The position numbers were made by a program, and so were the translations under genes. Shown in pieces: positions 42,689-51,479 of a DNA stretch of 64,000 nucleotides. Under the pieces are notes generated by a model that worked only from the letters and a program-made list of their open reading frames with translations, was not told the DNA's origin and did not search any database. Each line of letters begins with the position of its first letter. Within the stretch, counting starts at the first letter, position 1. The stretch lies in assembly GCF_016909015.1 (NCBI RefSeq), contig NZ_JAFBFA010000030.1:1-64000 (forward strand). Direction: 5' to 3'. The stretch is from Gracilibacillus alcaliphilus. GTDB taxonomy: Bacteria; Bacillota; Bacilli; Bacillales; Amphibacillaceae.

Positions 42689-43129
42689 CTATGAGACTTT
42701 ACAACCGCAGCCGCCCCCTGATCCACAACTGCACCCAGTATCTGTTAAAGCTGCACCATCTAATGGTACTTTGATATTTTTACTGACACTAAATGCCATA
42801 ATCTTACTTATTTCATCTAAAAATCTTTGTAATGAAGTTTCCGCCACTTTGTAGGCAGCAATGGTTTCATGCATATCCATCTCTCGTTTAGCTGCACGGA
42901 TATCTTTCATAATTTGACTATAATCAGGATGGTACCTGCCAAAACGCTCTACTTCTTCATAGGCGGATTTTATTTTATTAAAACGTTGAATCAGTTGCTG
43001 AGCTTCCTGATCCTGATCCATTATTTGCTTTAATCTGCGGAATTCTTCCATTTCTTCTGATTGTAAGACCAGCTGCCCTAACTCTTCGGCATGATCTAAT
43101 ATATCGACAATTTCCATTGTTGCTAACAT
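42689..43129 (-). CDS. ricF: RicF (YlbF), Y-complex subunit
   Basis: 146 aa helical protein of the YlbF/YmcA family (VLQSEEMEEFRRLKQIM, ERFGRYHPDYSQIMKDIRAAKREMD). The C-terminus ends in a cysteine cluster CSCGSGGGCGCKVS, matching the iron-sulfur ligands reported for the B. subtilis RicA-RicF-RicT complex. That complex promotes RNase Y-dependent mRNA maturation and is needed for biofilm, competence and sporulation. ATG start with a rather distant GGAGGTG. Confidence 0.92.
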   Translation of the reverse strand: MLATMEIVDILDHAEELGQLVLQSEEMEEFRRLKQIMDQDQEAQQLIQRFNKIKSAYEEVERFGRYHPDYSQIMKDIRAAKREMDMHETIAAYKVAETSLQRFLDEISKIMAFSVSKNIKVPLDGAALTDTGCSCGSGGGCGCKVS

Positions 43130-43194
43130 TTGAGTGAAACACCTCCATAGTCATATCATATCAATTATCACCGAGAATGAAAAGAGGCAGCTTC

Positions 43195-43428
43195 TTAATC
43201 ATTCCAAGAACCTGCCATTTGCATTAATAACTGGACCATATGAATGTTTTGCTGGATCCGTTCCATCCTTTGAGGTAATGTCTTACCATAAAATAATTTG
43301 GCCTCCTGTTCCAACTCACTAACTCTGGATGGATCTCGAGTGAGATAACGATACCACTCCGGATTCTGCCTGATATAGCGCCAGAGTTCTTCTTTTTGCT
43401 GAAGATAGCGGTAAGTTTCTAGTTCCAT
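43195..43428 (-). CDS. ylbE: YlbE-like protein
   Basis: 77 aa, MELETYRYLQQKEELWRYIR then NPEWYRYLTRDPSRVSELE. Matches the conserved YlbE-like family of bacilli; function unknown. ATG with GGAGGG upstream; nine bases after the ylbD stop, so one transcript. Confidence 0.88.
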   Translation of the reverse strand: MELETYRYLQQKEELWRYIRQNPEWYRYLTRDPSRVSELEQEAKLFYGKTLPQRMERIQQNIHMVQLLMQMAGSWND

Positions 43429-43437
43429 AGTGCCCTC

Positions 43438-43806
43438 CTAGTCTTTGGATTGAAAAGGGGCTGACCCAGACTGATTATTACGATATTGCTTAAATTGATC
43501 CATTAAGACAATGATATGATCAATGGCACCATTTAAATCGTTGATATGGTTTTCTAACTGATTCATATCTAATTGTTCGATATGCTTCCAGATTTTTTTA
43601 GTCAGCTTTCCTGCTGTTCCATTATCTGCTTTCTTTTCCTGATGATCAGCATCAGCAGTATATTTACGCCATGATGGATCATCCTCACCCAAAAGTACGT
43701 ACTGTTCAAAGGCTTCTTGTAAGGTGCGCTCTCCTTGACGCACCTCTTTTAATAATAATGGATGTCTTTCGATAAAGGCCTTGAATTCTTTTACCGTCGC
43801 ATTCAC
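43438..43806 (-). CDS. ylbD: YlbD-like coat-associated protein
   Basis: 122 aa, KEFKAFIERHPLLLKEVRQG near residue 5, DDPSWRKYTADAD near 37, and a Gln/Asn-rich C-terminus. The family is annotated as putative spore-coat protein YlbD; evidence for that role is not visible here. GTG start with GAGGTG upstream. First gene of the ylbD-E-F-G series. Confidence 0.85.
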   Translation of the reverse strand: MNATVKEFKAFIERHPLLLKEVRQGERTLQEAFEQYVLLGEDDPSWRKYTADADHQEKKADNGTAGKLTKKIWKHIEQLDMNQLENHINDLNGAIDHIIVLMDQFKQYRNNQSGSAPFQSKD

Positions 43807-43869
43807 TTGATCACCTCTCTAGCATTTGTACTACTATAATCTATGCGTACAATGGCCTGTGTGCGACGA

Positions 43870-44907
43870 TTACTCTTTTTCTAAAAATTTTTGAGTGTAA
43901 TGTGTTCGATAAACACCTACCCCTAAATCAGTATACTCTTTCTTCAATAAGGCCTCTCTCTGACCTTCATTATTTAACCAATGGTGGATCATTTCTGGAG
44001 CATCATAAAAAGAAACACCTATATTCTCACCAGCTGATCGGTAATCCACATTTATATTTGTTAAGCGGTCAGCTAAATTCTCCCCATTTATACTGTAATG
44101 AGAGAAATAGCCCTCCTCTTTCATTTCTTTACTATGCCGTTTAGCGACTTTTCCAATGGTGTCATTCCAATTTAATTCATTTAATCCAGACTCTGATCGA
44201 ATAAAATTGGTAATGTCAAATATTTGTTGTGCTTCTGCTGTTTCAATCGCTGCCCACTCTTTTTGTTCCTCAATCTCTGTTATTTCCCCTTTGTAATACA
44301 GTTTGTAAGGCCTGATGAGTGCCAGCATTTCTTGATTCATTAATCGGATACCGCTTAATTGATCATCAGAGGGCGCGATATATAATTGTGCAACCACTTG
44401 ATCATTGAGCAAAATAACCGGCCTGTTCTCCAAATCTTTTTCGGTTAATTCTATACGGTATTGATCAAATATCAATTGCTGCTGAATCGGATACGATTTT
44501 TCTATCTCTTCTAGCGAGTTGCCTATTTCTAATGGCTGGATATTCAGTCCCTTGCCAATCGCATATAACCCCTTTACTTGCTGATCTTCCACTGCTACTT
44601 GCATATAATAGTCTTCTTCTTGATAAATCCACCATTGCCAGCCAAAGACAGCAGGATCCTTTCGCTTGGGTTTGCCAAACGTGTCTACTATTTCATCACT
44701 TGATTGGTTTACAAAGCGCCACAGTGTGTCTTTTCGCCAATAAAGCATATGATCAGCTGGAAAAGCTGACTTTTCTACATGTTGTGAGACATACTGCTGC
44801 TGTAAAGTCACATGCAAGGGATCTTCTTGCTTTTTTTCCATCCATAACAATGCACTGAAAATGATGATAAACAATAGTATGATTACTAATACAGCCTTTA
44901 CTTTCAT
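43870..44907 (-). CDS. ylbC: YlbC, CAP/SCP-domain secreted protein
   Basis: About 345 aa. N-terminal membrane/signal segment (AVLVIILLFIIIFSALLWM), a CAP-associated N-terminal domain (FGKPKRKDPAVFGWQWWIY, GNSLEEIEKSYP) and a C-terminal CAP domain (FDITNFIRSESGL, AKRHSKEMKEEGYFSHYS, SAGENIGVSFYDAPEMIHHW). CAP proteins are extracytoplasmic; their biochemical role in bacilli is unclear. ATG 44907 with GTAGGTG six bases upstream; a GTG at 44916 lies in that site. Transcribed divergently from the YugN-like gene. Confidence 0.9.
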   Translation of the reverse strand: MKVKAVLVIILLFIIIFSALLWMEKKQEDPLHVTLQQQYVSQHVEKSAFPADHMLYWRKDTLWRFVNQSSDEIVDTFGKPKRKDPAVFGWQWWIYQEEDYYMQVAVEDQQVKGLYAIGKGLNIQPLEIGNSLEEIEKSYPIQQQLIFDQYRIELTEKDLENRPVILLNDQVVAQLYIAPSDDQLSGIRLMNQEMLALIRPYKLYYKGEITEIEEQKEWAAIETAEAQQIFDITNFIRSESGLNELNWNDTIGKVAKRHSKEMKEEGYFSHYSINGENLADRLTNINVDYRSAGENIGVSFYDAPEMIHHWLNNEGQREALLKKEYTDLGVGVYRTHYTQKFLEKE

Positions 44908-44988
44908 GTTTTTCACCTACCTGTGAAACGGGGTTAATAAACTATATGTTTATTTCAACTTTTCATGAAAGTTATTTATCTAGAATAA

Positions 44989-45017
44989 TTGCATCTTGCT
45001 CGATTTCGTAATATGAT
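44989..45017 (+). promoter_or_regulatory. sigma-A-type promoter of YugN-like gene
   Basis: TTGCAT (44989-44994), 17-bp spacer, TATGAT (45012-45017); about 34 bp before the ATG of the gene at 45051. Good spacing and near-consensus hexamers. Confidence 0.65.
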
Positions 45018-45050
45018 ATGGTTAGCGATAAATATAGATGAGGTGAAAGT

Positions 45051-45416
45051 ATGGAATTTACAGATATCGGATTGGAAGGTTTAATAATTGACTTAGAACT
45101 ATTAGATCATGCAATGGAGAAGGCCAACTTTGTCCGTGCAGGTCAATGGGATTATGAGCGTGTTACATATGATTATAAGATTAACTCTCCCGAAAAAAAT
45201 ATTACATATTACGTTCGCGTACAAGGCTATGCAATAGAAGGTGACGTTGATAGAGGAGACGCCGTTATCAAATTATTGACACCTTTGTTAGGCAAACATT
45301 ACTATCCGCATGGAATTGAATATGGTGAAGAAGAGGACTTCCCTGCTTCAACGGTAGAACGTACAGAAAAATTATTACAAACAGCAAAATCCAATATAGA
45401 ACCATTTGTGAAATAA
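45051..45416 (+). CDS. YugN-like family protein (YlbA position)
   Basis: 121 aa soluble protein: MEFTDIGLEGLIIDLELLDH, GQWDYERVTYDYKI, YYVRVQGYAIEGDVDRGDAVIKLLTPLLGKHYYPHGIEY. These phrases are typical of YugN-like proteins, whose function is unknown. Its place next to ylbC suggests it is the ylbA counterpart of B. subtilis, but I cannot confirm the orthology. ATG with GAGGTG upstream, own promoter and own terminator. Confidence 0.78.
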   Translation: MEFTDIGLEGLIIDLELLDHAMEKANFVRAGQWDYERVTYDYKINSPEKNITYYVRVQGYAIEGDVDRGDAVIKLLTPLLGKHYYPHGIEYGEEEDFPASTVERTEKLLQTAKSNIEPFVK

Positions 45417-45435
45417 TCCTTCGAGCACAACAATC

Positions 45436-45464
45436 GAACGGCTGTATAGCATATACAGCCGTTC
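45436..45464 (+). terminator. terminator of YugN-like gene
   Basis: GAACGGCTGTATA (45436-45448) and TATACAGCCGTTC (45452-45464), loop GCA, followed by TTTAT. 20 bp after the stop. The remaining 250 bp up to the YtvI-like gene show no feature. Confidence 0.82.
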
Positions 45465-45722
45465 TTTATCCAATTTTTTTACAATAAAGTAAGAGGCCAG
45501 CAGCAAGGTTATCTTCACCACTGTCCAAGAACTCAACAACAAATAAGGATAGTGAGTAGAATAATACAATTAACAGAATAACTGTTTACAAAGCTATTCT
45601 ATGGCTTTTCTACCCGTTGCTCTCCTTCGGAATTGATCCACATATTAAGGTAGATATATATGTAATATAATAATTTTAAAATCTTTAGGTCGATTTTATA
45701 GAAAGGGTGCGTTACAGTTTAA

Positions 45723-46778
45723 ATGAAAAAACTAAATAAGAAACATATCAAATTAACTCTAGTTATCCTACTGTTACTCGCAGCCGGTTATTTTATTCTT
45801 CCAGTTTCCATTCCGCTGCTCATCGCGTTCATTACAGCCTTATCACTTAACCCCATTGTACGTTTTGGCATGGAGAGGTTAAAACTAAAACGAAAACTTT
45901 CTGTCACCGTTGTTTTCTTCCTTTTTGTGACTATAATCAGTATTATCAGTGTATTAGCTGTTACAAAAACAATTGGACAAGTCGTTAGTATCGCCGAAAA
46001 TATACCAAGCTATATTATTCAAGTAAACAATCAGTTATTGGAATGGGAATCCGACCTTGACCACATTACTCAAGACTTACCTGATCAGCTCGTTGAAGAA
46101 GTAAAGATGCAAATTCAGTCAACGACAACTACTCTAAGCAACAATGCTAGAGAGATGTTGCGAATTGAACGAATTGCTACGGTTGTAGGTAAAGTACCTG
46201 ATTATTTGGTCAGCATAATTGTTTATTTAATCGCATTATTTATGTTTATGTTGGAAGTACCTCGACTAAAAGTCATGTTCTATCGTCATTTAAAAGACGA
46301 TACAGCTGAAAAAGTTCGCTTTATGCATCAACGCCTATCTGATGTATTTTTAGGATTCTTTAAAGCCCAATTCCTCGTCAGTATTATTATTTTCATTGTC
46401 ACTCTTATTGGATTGTACATCATTGTACCAGAATATGCCTTAATTATGTCTATTATCATCTGGTTAATTGATTTAATTCCTATTATTGGTTCAATTATTA
46501 TTTTAGGCCCTTGGGCACTGTATATGCTCATATCAGGAGAAGTTTATGTAGGCACACAGCTTGCCATTCTCTCTATTATCTTATTAGCTATTCGACGTGT
46601 AGTCGAACCAAAGGTAATGGGGAAACATATTGGATTATCTCCATTAGCTACATTAATCGCCATGTACCTTGGTTTGAAATTGTTAGGTATACTAGGCTTT
46701 ATCATTGGGCCACTTCTTGTGATTGCCTTTAACTCGGCAAAAGAAGCTAACATTATTAAAATGGATTTTAAAATATAG
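45723..46778 (+). CDS. YtvI-like/AI-2E-type integral membrane protein
   Basis: 351 aa, about eight membrane helices of the AI-2E/UPF0118 transporter superfamily: ILPVSIPLLIAFITALSLNP near residue 25, the hydrophobic hairpin VPEYALIMSIIIWLIDLIPIIGS near 238, and the signature RRVVEPKVMGKHIGLSPLATL near 295. B. subtilis YtvI, a sigma-E-controlled sporulation protein, is of this type, but the superfamily is broad. No strong ribosome site (GAAAGGGTG sits about ten bases upstream). Transport substrate unknown. Confidence 0.78.
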   Translation: MKKLNKKHIKLTLVILLLLAAGYFILPVSIPLLIAFITALSLNPIVRFGMERLKLKRKLSVTVVFFLFVTIISIISVLAVTKTIGQVVSIAENIPSYIIQVNNQLLEWESDLDHITQDLPDQLVEEVKMQIQSTTTTLSNNAREMLRIERIATVVGKVPDYLVSIIVYLIALFMFMLEVPRLKVMFYRHLKDDTAEKVRFMHQRLSDVFLGFFKAQFLVSIIIFIVTLIGLYIIVPEYALIMSIIIWLIDLIPIIGSIIILGPWALYMLISGEVYVGTQLAILSIILLAIRRVVEPKVMGKHIGLSPLATLIAMYLGLKLLGILGFIIGPLLVIAFNSAKEANIIKMDFKI

Positions 46779-46881
46779 TAAAACAAAATTTATCGAGGTG
46801 TTAGCGCCTTCTTCCAGATTTAGAGAGACCAAAAAAAAGGAAGTCTAAAGTAGCTGCTTAATAAACGATTACATCAGAAGA

Positions 46882-46923
46882 AAAAACACGCACAATGGCT
46901 TTAAAGCAGTTGTGCGTGTTTTT
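46882..46923. terminator. shared terminator of YtvI-like and ctaM-like genes
   Basis: AAAAACACGCACAA (46882-46895) and TTGTGCGTGTTTTT (46910-46923) pair perfectly over 14 bp, with A/T tracts on both sides; lies between convergent genes, so works in both directions. Confidence 0.88.
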
Positions 46924-46966
46924 CACTTGTTAAAATATGCTCTTGTTATGAAAGAGCTGTATTTTT

Positions 46967-47422
46967 TTATGTCCCTAAAATGGCTTTTAACAAACTGGTT
47001 GTTTCCCCGCCATCATATAAGACATACAATAACAAATAAACGGCAATACCGGTGATAGCAGTAAAAAACCAAATAATACTTGTAACAGGACCAATTTTCC
47101 GATGCTTTTTAATATTTCTTTTAAAAGCAAGAATTAAGGTCACAATCCCAAAGACAGCGCCTGTTGTTGCCAACGTAATATGAAAAATCAGAAAAATAGT
47201 ATAGTACACTTCTAATTCTTCCGGCCCGCCAAAGCTTGTGTTTCCAAGAAAGATTGTCCGGGACATATAGATAATAAAGAAGATTAACGCACTGATCGAA
47301 GCAGCAATCATCGTCTTCTTATGGGCTTTATAATTCCTTTTGGCGACAAAACGCCAGCCGATAGCAACCAAAATGGCGCTAATCAAAATAAAAGACGTAC
47401 TTATTGTTGGTAATATATGCAT
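46967..47422 (-). CDS. ctaM: DUF420 membrane protein, CtaM-like
   Basis: About 151 aa, four or five membrane helices (FILISAILVAIGWRFVAKRNYKAHKKTMIA is split by the typical N-Y-x-x-H-K motif). The family is DUF420 (YozB in B. subtilis; CtaM in Staphylococcus, where it supports maturation of heme-copper oxidase). Its position directly after ctaG supports an oxidase assembly role. ATG 47422 with GGAAGGA upstream; TTG 47440 is the frame limit. Ends before a bidirectional terminator. Confidence 0.82.
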   Translation of the reverse strand: MHILPTISTSFILISAILVAIGWRFVAKRNYKAHKKTMIAASISALIFFIIYMSRTIFLGNTSFGGPEELEVYYTIFLIFHITLATTGAVFGIVTLILAFKRNIKKHRKIGPVTSIIWFFTAITGIAVYLLLYVLYDGGETTSLLKAILGT

Positions 47423-47442
47423 GTAATACATTCCTTCCAATG

Positions 47443-48333
47443 TTAAACTTGCTCTGTATGTTGCTGTGTAGGTAGTGGATCGATTTTGTCTGTTCCTTTA
47501 TTAAACCAAGGGAAGAATATTTTGGCAATAATTGCTCCATAAATAATTTCTTGGGTGACTTTCATGATGATACCGCCAAGTTGTTGATCTTCAGCGATAC
47601 TAAACGGAGAAAACATTTCCGGTCCGCTTAGCGACAGTTCGCTTAAAACATCGATCGGCACACACAACGCTAATGTTTGCAGCCAGCTTCCTGTGGCACC
47701 AAATGCCGAATAAATACTAGTAGGGGCAAAAATAATCAAAGCACACGCCGGTGTAATAAGGATACCATTCGCAGCTATGTAACCGATTTTGAGTAATGGG
47801 GACATTGTATGAGTCTCTTTCAAAGGAGAGAACAATGGCCACCATAAAATGAATGCTGCCACCAAAATCGTTAGTGTGATCGACACATGTGCCGGTTCAC
47901 TTGATTTTGCATAATCAAACACAATGGGAATATGATAGACCGAGAAAAGCCCATTAAAGAGCAGCAGAGCAATCAAAGGTTTGGTTAATAATTTTAAGAT
48001 TTGACTAAGTACCGGAATTTCAAAAATCTTTCTCCATACCCATTCTGGTATTCCTTTAATCATGAGAATTGGAAATAATAAATAGTATAGAGCCATTTGT
48101 AGCATGTGTCCGGTAAACATAATGTGTGATAACAAATCAATAGGAGAGCCCTTAATAATGTACAATAAGAGTAACCCGCTATAAAAAAATTGCATTTGTT
48201 TCACTGTTGCTTTTTTATCATCTTTCCTGATGATAAAAAAGAGAAAATATACTATACCTAGTATGGCCACAAATGTTGCAAAATAGGGGCTCCATAGCGC
48301 TCGAAAACCAAATATTTGTAGTTCTTGCCACAT
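47443..48333 (-). CDS. ctaG: cytochrome c oxidase assembly factor CtaG
   Basis: 296 aa, about seven membrane helices. MWQELQIFGFRALWSPYFAT at the start, then KGSPIDLLSHIMFTGHMLQMALYYL near residue 62 and DQQLGGIIMKVTQEIIYG near 250. Required for formation of active caa3 oxidase in B. subtilis, likely through copper delivery to subunit I. ATG 48333 with TTGGAGT seven bases upstream; GTG 48342 is the frame limit. A terminator and a repeat separate it from ctaF, so it may have its own promoter. Confidence 0.93.
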   Translation of the reverse strand: MWQELQIFGFRALWSPYFATFVAILGIVYFLFFIIRKDDKKATVKQMQFFYSGLLLLYIIKGSPIDLLSHIMFTGHMLQMALYYLLFPILMIKGIPEWVWRKIFEIPVLSQILKLLTKPLIALLLFNGLFSVYHIPIVFDYAKSSEPAHVSITLTILVAAFILWWPLFSPLKETHTMSPLLKIGYIAANGILITPACALIIFAPTSIYSAFGATGSWLQTLALCVPIDVLSELSLSGPEMFSPFSIAEDQQLGGIIMKVTQEIIYGAIIAKIFFPWFNKGTDKIDPLPTQQHTEQV

Positions 48334-48366
48334 GTGAATCACTCCAATTGATATCGTTTAAATGTG

Positions 48367-48426
48367 TGTTCAAAATGTTCGGTAACAGGACCATCATCGC
48401 GTCATTTTTATTGGACCTTTTGAACA
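48367..48426. mobile_element. 60-bp internally deleted inverted-repeat element
   Basis: TGTTCAAAATGTTCGGTAAC begins it and TTATTGGACCTTTTGAACA ends it, joined through CATCATCGCGTCATTTTT. Both arms match the ends of the 309-bp element at 57180-57488 (left arm GTTCGGT, GGACCATCATCG; right arm TCATTTTTAT, TTTTGAACA). It looks like that element after loss of the interior. Sits between ctaG and ctaF. Confidence 0.75.
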
Positions 48427-48610
48427 ACTCTTTTAAGCTATGTATCATTATACCGAACTTCCCACCTATTAAAAAGCATTAAACAAATGATATTTCAACA
48501 ATTTAATGAACAGCAACATGATCTAACATTCGATAAGGATGTATTTATCTATGTCACAGGACAAACCGATAGAAAGCTCGTCCTATTTATGGATTGGCTT
48601 CCATACGCAC

Positions 48611-48644
48611 AAAAGCTTGAGAAGCATACACTTCTCAAGCTTTT
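48611..48644 (-). terminator. ctaF terminator
   Basis: AAAAGCTTGAGAAG (48611-48624) and CTTCTCAAGCTTTT (48631-48644) pair perfectly over 14 bp; loop CATACA; seven bases after the ctaF stop. It ends the ctaC-D-E-F transcript. Confidence 0.88.
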
Positions 48645-48650
48645 TACAGA

Positions 48651-48977
48651 TTACCACCAAACTAGGACTACTAACGCAAGAATCGTTAGGAAGGCAGCAA
48701 ACACGCCGCCATAAAACATCATTGAAGGCATTTCATGTCCTTTATGGCTCATATGCATAAAATAATACAATTGAAATCCTACTTGCACAGCTGCCAGAAT
48801 AAGCATAATCGGAATTACAAACAATTTTGGTAACTCGGCCATAACCATACCAAATGCAACAATAGTGAAAATAATCATTAACGCAAAGGTAATTACTTGC
48901 TGCTTCATTTCTTGTTTTCTTTTTTCTTGTTCATACTGCTGCTGTTGGTCGATAGTTGTCATCGATTTATCTGTCAT
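48651..48977 (-). CDS. ctaF: cytochrome caa3 oxidase subunit IV
   Basis: 108 aa with a hydrophilic Gln/Lys-rich N-terminus and three membrane helices: ITFALMIIFTIVAFGMVMA, VIPIMLILAAVQVGFQLYYFMHM and MFYGGVFAAFLTILALVVLVWW. Typical small subunit IV of the bacterial caa3/aa3 oxidases. ATG with GGGGGTG upstream, three bases after ctaE: one operon. Confidence 0.92.
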   Translation of the reverse strand: MTDKSMTTIDQQQQYEQEKRKQEMKQQVITFALMIIFTIVAFGMVMAELPKLFVIPIMLILAAVQVGFQLYYFMHMSHKGHEMPSMMFYGGVFAAFLTILALVVLVWW

Positions 48978-48980
48978 AGT

Positions 48981-49601
48981 TTACAGCACCCCCATCAGAT
49001 AGACTACTGTGAAGATGAATACCCACACTACATCAATAAAGTGCCAGTATAAACTTGCAATATAAAACTTCGGTGCATTATATAAATTCAAACCGCGTTT
49101 GGCATTACGAAACATTAATGCGATAATCCATGATAAACCGAATACTACGTGGCCGCCATGGAATCCAACCAATGTATAGAATGCCGAGCCAAATGCAGAA
49201 GATCTCATCGTAAATTCATAGTCATGAATGTAATGAACAAACTCATAGATCTCAAAGCCAAGGAAGCCAAGACCTAAGGCAACCGTAATTCCTAACCAGA
49301 TCATCATTCTTTTAAAATCGTTATTTTTCATATGATACATGGCATATACACTGGTTAAAGAACTAGTTAAAAGTAACATGGTCATGATGAACACCAATTC
49401 AAGTCCAAACAAGTCTTGAGAAGAGGCCCCACCATTTGTTGAATCCCTTAGAGCTAAATAAGTCCCAAATAAACTTGCAAACAGGACAGTTTCTCCACCT
49501 AGGAAAAACCAAAATCCTAGGAATTTATTTTTTCCTTCTAAGGTGGCTTGCTCAGGATTAGAAGGCATATGTTTTGGATTTAGTACATCTTGTTCACTCA
49601 T
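48981..49601 (-). CDS. ctaE: cytochrome caa3 oxidase subunit III
   Basis: 206 aa, five membrane helices typical of the bacterial subunit III: KFLGFWFFLGGETVLFASLF near residue 26, FIMTMLLLTSSLTSVYAMY near 72, GSAFYTLVGFHGGHVVFGLSW near 140 and FYIASLYWHFIDVVWVFIF near 180. Stabilises the oxidase. ATG with AAGGAATA upstream, one base after the ctaD stop codon. Confidence 0.96.
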   Translation of the reverse strand: MSEQDVLNPKHMPSNPEQATLEGKNKFLGFWFFLGGETVLFASLFGTYLALRDSTNGGASSQDLFGLELVFIMTMLLLTSSLTSVYAMYHMKNNDFKRMMIWLGITVALGLGFLGFEIYEFVHYIHDYEFTMRSSAFGSAFYTLVGFHGGHVVFGLSWIIALMFRNAKRGLNLYNAPKFYIASLYWHFIDVVWVFIFTVVYLMGVL

Positions 49602-49602
49602 C

Positions 49603-51462
49603 TTATTCCTTCGCCTCCTTCTGCAAATCTTCTTTATGGATATGGTATCCTAAATCATCTTTAAGCGACCTTACTAACATACAGCCAAGAGCGATGCCCA
49701 TACCAATAAACACAGCACTCAGCCAAGCTAAGTTGTCTTTTTGATAGATAAAACCAAGTCCAGCAATAAAGAAACCTACTGACATAATAAATGGTAAGAA
49801 AGAATTGTTAGGCATATGGATATCACCTAATGGTTCAGCAGGTGTCATACCTTTACGACCTTCTGTTTTTTCGATCCATAATGGGTCTAATCCACGTACA
49901 AGTGGTAATTGTTTAAAGTTATAGAATGGCGGTGGAGATGGAATCGCCCATTCTAATGTACGTGCATCCCAAGGATCTGCCCCTACTTTCTCATTTTTAA
50001 CCGATGTTTTAACCACGTTAATTAACAGAATGATAGTTGCAATTCCCATTAAAAAGGCACCGATGGAACTGATCAAGTTCCCTAAATCTAAACCTTGGCC
50101 TTCTAAGAATACCCAGTAACGTCTAGGCATACCCATTAAGCCTAGGAAGTGCTGGATAAAGAATGTCATATGGAAACCGATGAAGAATAACCAGAATGTT
50201 ATTTTCCCTAATGTTTCATCTAAAATAGTTCCAAACATCTTCGGCCAAAAATAGTGAGTTCCTGCAAGTAATCCAAATACTACCCCACCCACAATAACAT
50301 AGTGGAAGTGAGCAATTACAAAATAAGTGTCGTGGTACTGATAATCGGCGGAAGCTGCTGCCAGCATTACCCCTGTCATCCCGCCAATGGTGAAACTTGG
50401 AATAAACCCGAGTGCCCAAAGCATAGCGGTATTAATCTGAATGTTTCCTCCCCAAAGGGTGAATAACCAGTTGAAGATTTTAATACCTGTTGGTACAGCA
50501 ATTGCCATAGTCGCTACCGCAAAGATGGAGTTTGCGGCTGGTCCCATACCTACAGTAAACATATGGTGAGCCCACACCATGAAACCAAGGAATCCAATTA
50601 AGACGGTTGCAAATACCATTGCTGTATAACCAAATAATCTCTTTTTAGAGAATGTAGCAATAATTTCGCTAAAGATACCGAATGCTGGTAAAATTAAGAT
50701 ATAAACCTCAGGGTGTCCGAAAATCCAGAACAGGTGCTGCCAAATAACGGAATTACCACCCATTGCCGCATCAAAAAACACTGAATCGAACATACGGTCA
50801 AACATCATTAAGAACAAACCAACTGTCAAAGCAGGGAATGCAAATAAAATTAACGCACTTGCGACAAATGCCGTCCAAGTAAATAATGGCATACGCATGT
50901 AAGTCATACCTGGTGCCCTCATGTTGATGATCGTTACGAGGAAGTTAATCCCCCCCATAAGTGTACCCGCACCAGAAATCTGCAGACCTAATACATAATA
51001 ATCTACCCCATGTCCTGGAGATGTTGTAGAAAGCGGTGTATAAGCAGTCCATCCAGCATCTGCTGCCCCACCTGTAAACCAACCTACATTCAACAAGATA
51101 CCTCCAAATAAAAACAACCAAAATCCTAATGAGTTTAGGAAAGGGAATGCCACGTCTCGGGCCCCTATTTGTAATGGCACAACCGCATTCATGAATGCGA
51201 AAATCAGTGGCATGGCTGCTAAGAAAATCATGGTTGTACCGTGCATCGTGATTAATTCGTTATAAAAGCCCGCACTGACAAAGTCGTTCATAGGCTTTAT
51301 TAGCTGTACCCTTATGGCCAAAGCTTCTAATCCACCAAGTAGAAAGAAAAAGCCACCTGCTATCAGGTACAGTATAGCAATCTTCTTATGATCCACGGTT
51401 GTCAGATAATCCCAAATCGTGGATCCGAAGCCTTTTTTTTCATTTGCTACCAATGTACTCAC
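49603..51462 (-). CDS. ctaD: cytochrome caa3 oxidase subunit I
   Basis: 619 aa catalytic heme-copper subunit. Twelve core helices with the heme ligand in LITMHGTTMIF near residue 70, the Cu-B/cross-linked motif FWIFGHPEVYILILPAFG near 245, VWAHHMFTVGMG near 297 and AHFHYVIVGG near 385. A C-terminal extension holds extra helices and SIPSPPPFYNF. Oxidises cytochrome c domain electrons and pumps protons. GTG start with GGGAGG ten bases upstream; follows ctaC by 17 bp. Confidence 0.98.
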   Translation of the reverse strand: MSTLVANEKKGFGSTIWDYLTTVDHKKIAILYLIAGGFFFLLGGLEALAIRVQLIKPMNDFVSAGFYNELITMHGTTMIFLAAMPLIFAFMNAVVPLQIGARDVAFPFLNSLGFWLFLFGGILLNVGWFTGGAADAGWTAYTPLSTTSPGHGVDYYVLGLQISGAGTLMGGINFLVTIINMRAPGMTYMRMPLFTWTAFVASALILFAFPALTVGLFLMMFDRMFDSVFFDAAMGGNSVIWQHLFWIFGHPEVYILILPAFGIFSEIIATFSKKRLFGYTAMVFATVLIGFLGFMVWAHHMFTVGMGPAANSIFAVATMAIAVPTGIKIFNWLFTLWGGNIQINTAMLWALGFIPSFTIGGMTGVMLAAASADYQYHDTYFVIAHFHYVIVGGVVFGLLAGTHYFWPKMFGTILDETLGKITFWLFFIGFHMTFFIQHFLGLMGMPRRYWVFLEGQGLDLGNLISSIGAFLMGIATIILLINVVKTSVKNEKVGADPWDARTLEWAIPSPPPFYNFKQLPLVRGLDPLWIEKTEGRKGMTPAEPLGDIHMPNNSFLPFIMSVGFFIAGLGFIYQKDNLAWLSAVFIGMGIALGCMLVRSLKDDLGYHIHKEDLQKEAKE

Positions 51463-51479
51463 GTTTTGTTAACCTCCCT

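Noticed and set aside
48487..48714. 75-codon plus-strand frame (MIFQQFNEQQHDLTF...) opposite the end of ctaF
   Set aside because: Amino-acid composition looks plausible, but it overlaps the ctaF terminator and coding end and has no clear ribosome site; kept only as a weak possibility.
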